Shown here piece by piece: positions 6,801 through 9,553 of a stretch of DNA of 9,553 nucleotides; the first letter of the stretch is position 1; the number at the start of each line of letters is the position of its first letter. A program made the position numbers and the translations under genes. Source of the DNA: Bacteroidales bacterium UBA1253 (GTDB taxonomy: Bacteria; Bacteroidota; Bacteroidia; Bacteroidales; Paludibacteraceae). The stretch lies in assembly GCA_002308815.1 (NCBI GenBank), contig DBVX01000095.1, positions 1 to 9,553 of the forward strand, read 5' to 3'. Below the pieces are notes generated by a model that was not told where the DNA came from, made no database searches, and was given only the letters and a program-made list of their open reading frames with translations.

Positions 6801-8923
6801 TCTATATGGGAACTTTCGCCCACTGCCCGAATCTGGAGAATGTCATTATGCCGAAAGTACACCTCATCGGCGACTCCACCTTCACCGGATGCTATAGTCT
6901 GGATAGATTCGATGGCAGGGAACTGATGGAGAATGCAGATACGATCTGCAGTTATGCGTTCAAAAACTGCAATTCGTTGGACTATGTAGATTTGTACTCT
7001 GCGAAATATCTTGGCACGAACGTGTTTGCAGGATGCACCAATATCCATACCGCAGATTTGTACAACCAGCAACCTAAATCTGGTACGTTCGACGGATGCA
7101 GCAGTCTGGAAACGGTTTATATGTACGACCAGATAGGTACCATCGGCAACAAAGCCTTCAACGGATGTAACATCAAGGAGATTTGGATATCTACCCCCAA
7201 CCCGCCTGATTTTGACCTCAACGCCAAAGAGACCATCAAGGATCATATCTTCAACGGTCAGAACCTGAGCGAAATCAACGTCTATACTTACGGCGACTTC
7301 GTCGAGCGTTACCGCGAGACACCGGGTTGGAAAGAAATGACTGTTCGCGTTAATCCTTATATAGAGAAGCAGGCCGCTATTCCGGCAGGCGGATACTTGA
7401 CTGACGAGAACTGGACCAATCCTGCCAAATGGGAGATTACAGTCGGTCGCTCGCTCAATATCTACGGCAAGGGCGTATTGGATGTCGGCGAATACATCGA
7501 CCCGCGTGTGTCCTACTACTGGGATTATATCGACGAGATTCATATCAACAAGGGCATCACCGAACTGAAGACCAAGATCCAGGGGCCGCGTGTATTAGGT
7601 TCAGCATCCAGTCCGTGGGAGTTCTGCCAGAAAGTGTATATTCCTTCCACGATGGAGAAAATATGCAACCTTGCCTTCAATGCCCATGCCGTGATGGGTG
7701 GCAACAAAATTACGGATGTTTATTGCTATGCGGAGAACCCCGTGGATATCAGTTATAGCTACAATGAGTACGACGCTGGCGATAAAGGTAAGATGATCTT
7801 TGGCAGCACCGCCTTCTCGGCTGTGATGAAGTACACAGGAGAAGGCACCGAGAGCGAGAACGAGGAACTGCGTCAGGAGCTTGCTATTCCGCGCCTCCAC
7901 GTACTGAGAAAGAAAGGCGTGAAAGAGGCGTATGAGGCGGCTGCGGGTTACAAGGATTCCTTCCTCGAGATAGTTGCCGACCTCGCAGAAGACGGCGAGG
8001 TGGTGGTGCTGGACAAGTACTCCGTCACCTTCGTGGACTGGGATGACCGCTGGATCACCACCACCGTGGTGGAGGAAGGCGAAGCCGCTGTCGCACCCGA
8101 AGACCCGGTACGTGAGGGATACAAGTTCCTCGGATGGGACAAGGAGTTCGACAACGTAACGGAGAACATCACCGTTCAAGCGAAGTACGAGGCACAGACC
8201 TATACCGTAACGCTCAATGCCGTGCACGGAAAGATAGAGGTGACACCTTCGGACATCGACCTGACTGCTGTGCCCGGCGGAACCACACTGACTTTCACAC
8301 CGGTACCGGATGAGGACTACGAGTTCGTCCGCTGGGAAGGTGATAACAAGCACTTCGGAGCAAGAACCATCGTCATCAACGACAACCTCACGCTGACCGC
8401 CATATTCGCGCTGAAGAAATACACTGTCACCTACCTTGACTGGAACGCAACCAAACTGTACGAGGAGCAGGTGGAGAAAGGTGCTGACGCGAAAGGACCG
8501 GACACCAATCCGACCCGCGAGGGCTATGACTTCACCGGCTGGGAGCCTGACCTGAAGAACATCACCGCCGACCGCACCGTGATAGCGCAGTACGAGAAGT
8601 CGAAAGTCTATTTCACCGTCACCTACCTCGACTGGAACGCCACCAAGCTGTATGAGGAGAAAGTGGAGGAAGGTCACGATGCCAAGGGACCGGAGACCAA
8701 CCCGACCCGGGACGGCTACGTCTTCACCGGCTGGGAACCCGATCTGAAGAACATCACCGCCGACCGCACCGTCATCGCCCAGTATGAGAAGCAAGGCGCG
8801 ACAGGTCTGGATGACCTGCAGGGCGCGGAAAGCGGAACAGCCCGCAAGTTCCTCCGCAACGGTGTACTCTACATCGACCGCAACGGCAAGACGTACAACG
8901 CACAAGGCGCAACGGTTAAGTAA
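3884..8923 (+). CDS. BspA-like leucine-rich-repeat surface protein with InlB-type repeats
   Basis: This encodes 1679 residues. Residues 1-20 are a Sec signal peptide (MKRRLVLFLAALLMAAGESYG) without a lipobox cysteine. About 20 LRR_5 (BspA-type) repeats with the signature IG..AF..C occur in blocks at about 90-190, 450-555, 665-760, 900-1100 and 1220-1315. Four lead-in segments, each with a W....L.I.G-like strand and usually PW, precede LRR blocks near 35, 623, 829 and 1183. Residues 200-440 form an aromatic-rich insert I do not recognise. Four repeats of the InlB B-repeat/Flg_new group follow at 1379-1436, 1439-1508, 1513-1572 and 1577-1636; the last two are near copies and the second is divergent. 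The protein ends in a short tail (about 1655-1679) with NGVLYI and YNAQGATVK, a type of ending I associate with secreted Bacteroidales proteins and possibly a sorting or anchoring tail. Relatives such as Tannerella BspA act in adhesion to host proteins or other cells; that role here is inferred. The frame is intact throughout. It has an 83-nt A-rich gap upstream with no strong promoter of its own, so readthrough from the ATPase gene is possible. Confidence 0.9.
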   Translation: MKRRLVLFLAALLMAAGESYGWYYNTYSGTFDGGEWIITDNSGAGVLSIVTHGKPMPDFYDIGHGEAPWVKYNEMYGEETTKIVKITTDASYIGKYAFMGLKYVSTIEAENCKEVATHAFLETGREGFTLCLPNVEEVGRRAFQQCNAGVIALPKLKKVPMECFIGCPYLKQVDFGEDLTEIDGWAFGCCPMMWIDDEPNIILHGSKMPEIKRGYFNSLEGACQPDTVNYERAYNYGTCFDDENLKKIRLLFPYITKVKHKKDCSIFYPQPDGLNFPGKPVILVSYDCYLNDKNLDSRISGWKDDANFYVGGRVETRENPITEKQTWRNEYIGWWHRGSLSGNEDMNICTYQWKLKEYISEEEAKAMFDSNDKYKDSSYDPTLPAIDLHNNLPQEAEDIKKLQLNSGMPWIKAMQASMNHGGVHVKTPVIIPLMFGPSLNCYTKNSAFEGVLEIGTGAFIFTGLRNNVDLSGVRIIGDYAFSYNNYLTEISLANLEKLGSRAFLCSQYLTKVVVGTQPELKEIPASAFRYCKKLDEVYIGSNITKIGGEAFGFTLLDCDNSEKGLFMSGKAPWYDPNAFRQLDLSKIYLHYPFAEYASYDADGSVWREMNRVSDISFPILGDGWTLYADGNMDIFKDIPDYSNETQQPWAKYRRYIKYVNVEDGVTQIGNHAFHFNAEQSRLNWIELPASLKRIGNYAFAGNDELVGIDSQNTYWPNSEYIYLVDVEEIGDYAFADCSEIGKLYLGQSIKQLGKYIVKGCPINVIVAYTAPITIDRYTFEGTINYETGEPQKTSDIWCDVRNDDFGVHLDYLTATWWSDLHYELDGKEVWYNTSFRSANFALLSDSTLYIWPVGDATDLLSYETWERDAIAWDQREVTSKTIDFGADNKVADKVKRVYVSGNVKSLGGACCFLPNLEEVSLPESLKKLRGTFYGCEKLRDVNLPYVEVLGGATGVTVHSQVNRFDKETHGVDLYMGTFAHCPNLENVIMPKVHLIGDSTFTGCYSLDRFDGRELMENADTICSYAFKNCNSLDYVDLYSAKYLGTNVFAGCTNIHTADLYNQQPKSGTFDGCSSLETVYMYDQIGTIGNKAFNGCNIKEIWISTPNPPDFDLNAKETIKDHIFNGQNLSEINVYTYGDFVERYRETPGWKEMTVRVNPYIEKQAAIPAGGYLTDENWTNPAKWEITVGRSLNIYGKGVLDVGEYIDPRVSYYWDYIDEIHINKGITELKTKIQGPRVLGSASSPWEFCQKVYIPSTMEKICNLAFNAHAVMGGNKITDVYCYAENPVDISYSYNEYDAGDKGKMIFGSTAFSAVMKYTGEGTESENEELRQELAIPRLHVLRKKGVKEAYEAAAGYKDSFLEIVADLAEDGEVVVLDKYSVTFVDWDDRWITTTVVEEGEAAVAPEDPVREGYKFLGWDKEFDNVTENITVQAKYEAQTYTVTLNAVHGKIEVTPSDIDLTAVPGGTTLTFTPVPDEDYEFVRWEGDNKHFGARTIVINDNLTLTAIFALKKYTVTYLDWNATKLYEEQVEKGADAKGPDTNPTREGYDFTGWEPDLKNITADRTVIAQYEKSKVYFTVTYLDWNATKLYEEKVEEGHDAKGPETNPTRDGYVFTGWEPDLKNITADRTVIAQYEKQGATGLDDLQGAESGTARKFLRNGVLYIDRNGKTYNAQGATVK
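8420..8791 (+). repeat. Tandem 192-nt repeat encoding two InlB-type modules
   Basis: Codons at 8420-8599 and 8612-8791 encode 60-residue units that match at 53 positions by my count, including YLDWNATKLYEE and FTGWEPDLKNITADRTVIAQ. The offset is 192 nt. By hand count 18 of the codons differ silently and 7 change the residue. Confidence 0.8.
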
Positions 8924-8945
8924 GGACATACATCCGCAACCGGAC

Positions 8946-8980
8946 AAGGGCGTGCCGACAACGGTACGCCTTTGTTTGTT
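8946..8980 (+). terminator. Intrinsic terminator of the LRR gene
   Basis: GGCGTGCCG (8949-8957), loop ACAA and CGGTACGCC (8962-8970) form a 9-bp stem with one G-U pair. It can extend by three pairs to 8946/8973. TTTGTTTGTT follows at 8971-8980. It begins 22 nt after the stop codon at 8923. Confidence 0.85.
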
Positions 8981-9188
8981 CCCCCAAAAATGCAGCAATC
9001 TTAAGAATCGTACATTTTTCAGTCCCTATGCAGCGACCCAAGTTCCCAAATGAAACCGTGACAAGTTTCCAAATTTCATTCCTGCTTGCATTATCGAACA
9101 TAATGCCGTACCTCTGCGGCGGAGGTTGTTTACGCTGATAAACGAGAAAGGCAAGGCACTCTATCAGCAACTAACCTCAAAATAGCCT
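8981..9188. other. Non-genic stretch, possibly the decayed body of a second gene
   Basis: No intact gene is visible. One + frame is open from 9054 to a TAG at 9183-9185 and would read ...RRLFTLINEKGKALYQQLTSK. It is in the same frame as the tail fragment that follows at 9189. A 13-nt sequence recurs with one change (CAAGTTCCCAAAT at 9039-9051, CAAGTTTCCAAAT at 9062-9074). No promoter or RNA gene was recognised. Confidence 0.35.
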
Positions 9189-9260
9189 GTAAAAAACGGT
9201 ATGCTTTATATCCGTCAGGGCAACGACAGATACAATGTTTCCGGCGCAAAAGTCGAATAA
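9189..9260 (+). pseudogene. Remnant encoding a second copy of the LRR protein's C-terminal tail
   Basis: The reading frame 9189-9260 gives VKNGMLYIRQGNDRYNVSGA then KVE and TAA. Aligned with the last 22 residues of the LRR protein (RNGVLYIDRNGK, then TYNAQGATVK), ten positions are identical: NG, LYI, YN, GA and V. Both copies end directly at a TAA. The frame is closed upstream by a TAG at 9183-9185 and has no start, so it cannot be expressed as it stands unless the stop is bypassed. A hairpin follows 5 nt after its stop. I infer the 3' end of a decayed paralogue or of another secreted protein sharing this tail. Confidence 0.6.
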
Positions 9261-9265
9261 ACAAT

Positions 9266-9300
9266 CGGGTTCTATGTCATCTCGTATGGCATAGAACCCG
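9266..9300. other. 15-bp hairpin after the tail remnant
   Basis: CGGGTTCTATGTCAT (9266-9280), loop CTCGT and ATGGCATAGAACCCG (9286-9300) pair over 15 bp with a single G-U. There is no T-run on the + side and only a weak T-rich run on the - side. Its place directly after a stop codon suggests a transcript-end or stabilising stem of the lost gene. Confidence 0.65.
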
Positions 9301-9334
9301 TGTATGCACGGAGCATATTTTCAGATGATTGTAG

Positions 9335-9374
9335 AGTTCACCGTTGGGTAGTCCACCAAGTGGTGAACTTTTTA
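9335..9374 (+). terminator. Intrinsic terminator, no intact + gene upstream
   Basis: AGTTCACC (9335-9342) pairs with GGTGAACT (9362-9369). An inner TTGG/CCAA stem (9344-9347, 9356-9359) may stack on it. A run of T follows to about 9373. The T-run lies on the + side only, so it reads as a + strand terminator. The nearest + coding trace is the tail remnant ending at 9260. Confidence 0.65.
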
Positions 9375-9439
9375 ATACGGCACAATGGTAATGCTTTTTC
9401 CCGCTTGCAAACAATGTGTGCTTTAGTAAAACATATCGG

Positions 9440-9553
9440 CTATTGAAAGGACGAAAGAACATACGAGCGCAGCCATTGGTCAATGTCCTCTATTTCAGTA
9501 TTGATATGCTTGCGCACAATCTGGCGGCGGTGATAGATGGTTTGTTTCTGGAC
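9440..9553 (-). CDS. 3' end of an unrecognised gene (partial)
   Basis: On the minus strand only one frame stays open from the window edge. It gives 37 residues, VQKQTIYHRRQIVRKHINTE then IEDIDQWLRSYVLSSFQ, and stops at TAG (9442-9440). The segment is basic and probably helical. I recognise no family; a DNA-binding or mobile-element protein is possible but unsupported. The start lies outside the window. It faces the + terminator at 9335-9374, about 65 nt away. Confidence 0.4.
   Translation of the reverse strand, partial: VQKQTIYHRRQIVRKHINTEIEDIDQWLRSYVLSSFQ

Noticed and set aside
6581..7543. A 320-codon open frame on the minus strand
   Set aside because: It is antisense to LRR repeats. The regular codon pattern of the repeats keeps the opposite frame open, and its product shows no family features.
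7601..8998. A 465-codon open frame on the minus strand
   Set aside because: It is antisense to the InlB-type repeats and begins beyond the terminator. Its internal repeats only mirror the sense-strand repeats.
9039..9074. A 13-nt near-exact direct repeat as a target-site duplication of a mobile element
   Set aside because: Only 10 nt separate the copies and they differ at one base, so there is no room for an inserted element.

Overview
The window looks like a chromosomal stretch from a Bacteroidales bacterium (Bacteroides/Prevotella/Porphyromonas relatives). Four near-perfect Bacteroidetes promoters (TTTG or TTG, 19-20 nt, then TAnnTTTG) are visible. Start codons are preceded by A/T-rich leaders rather than a strong Shine-Dalgarno. 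The recognisable proteins (DUF6266, OMP beta-barrel, AAA_14/DUF4143 ATPase, BspA-like LRR protein with InlB-type repeats) are types typical of that order. I see no rRNA, tRNA, CRISPR array or intact insertion sequence.

Layout. 1-861: a promoter, a 100-nt leader and a DUF6266 gene on +. 862-909: a short convergent gap filled by a 7-nt tandem repeat. 910-1757: a predicted outer-membrane beta-barrel gene on - with a textbook promoter. 1758-2489: about 730 bases without a clear intact gene. This stretch holds the 3' end of a decayed Txe/YoeB-type toxin gene, an orphan promoter followed by an uncertain small ORF, a hairpin, and a set of ~33-nt-spaced direct repeats carrying the promoter of the next gene. 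2490-3800: an AT-richer AAA_14/DUF4143 ATPase gene. 3884-8923: a 1679-residue secreted BspA-like leucine-rich-repeat protein ending in four InlB/Flg_new-like repeats and a short conserved tail, followed by a good intrinsic terminator. 8981-9439: no intact gene, but a fragment encoding a second copy of that tail, a 15-bp hairpin and a + strand terminator. 9440-9553: the 3' end of an unrecognised gene on - that runs off the window.

The genes do not form an obvious pathway. The large LRR protein and the beta-barrel protein are cell-envelope products. The ATPase gene, the toxin remnant and the tail remnant point to an accessory region with gene gain and decay. The most unusual structures are the repeat array at the ATPase promoter, the decayed toxin, and the second tail downstream of the LRR gene, which suggests a lost paralogue. 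I found no convincing complete new system.
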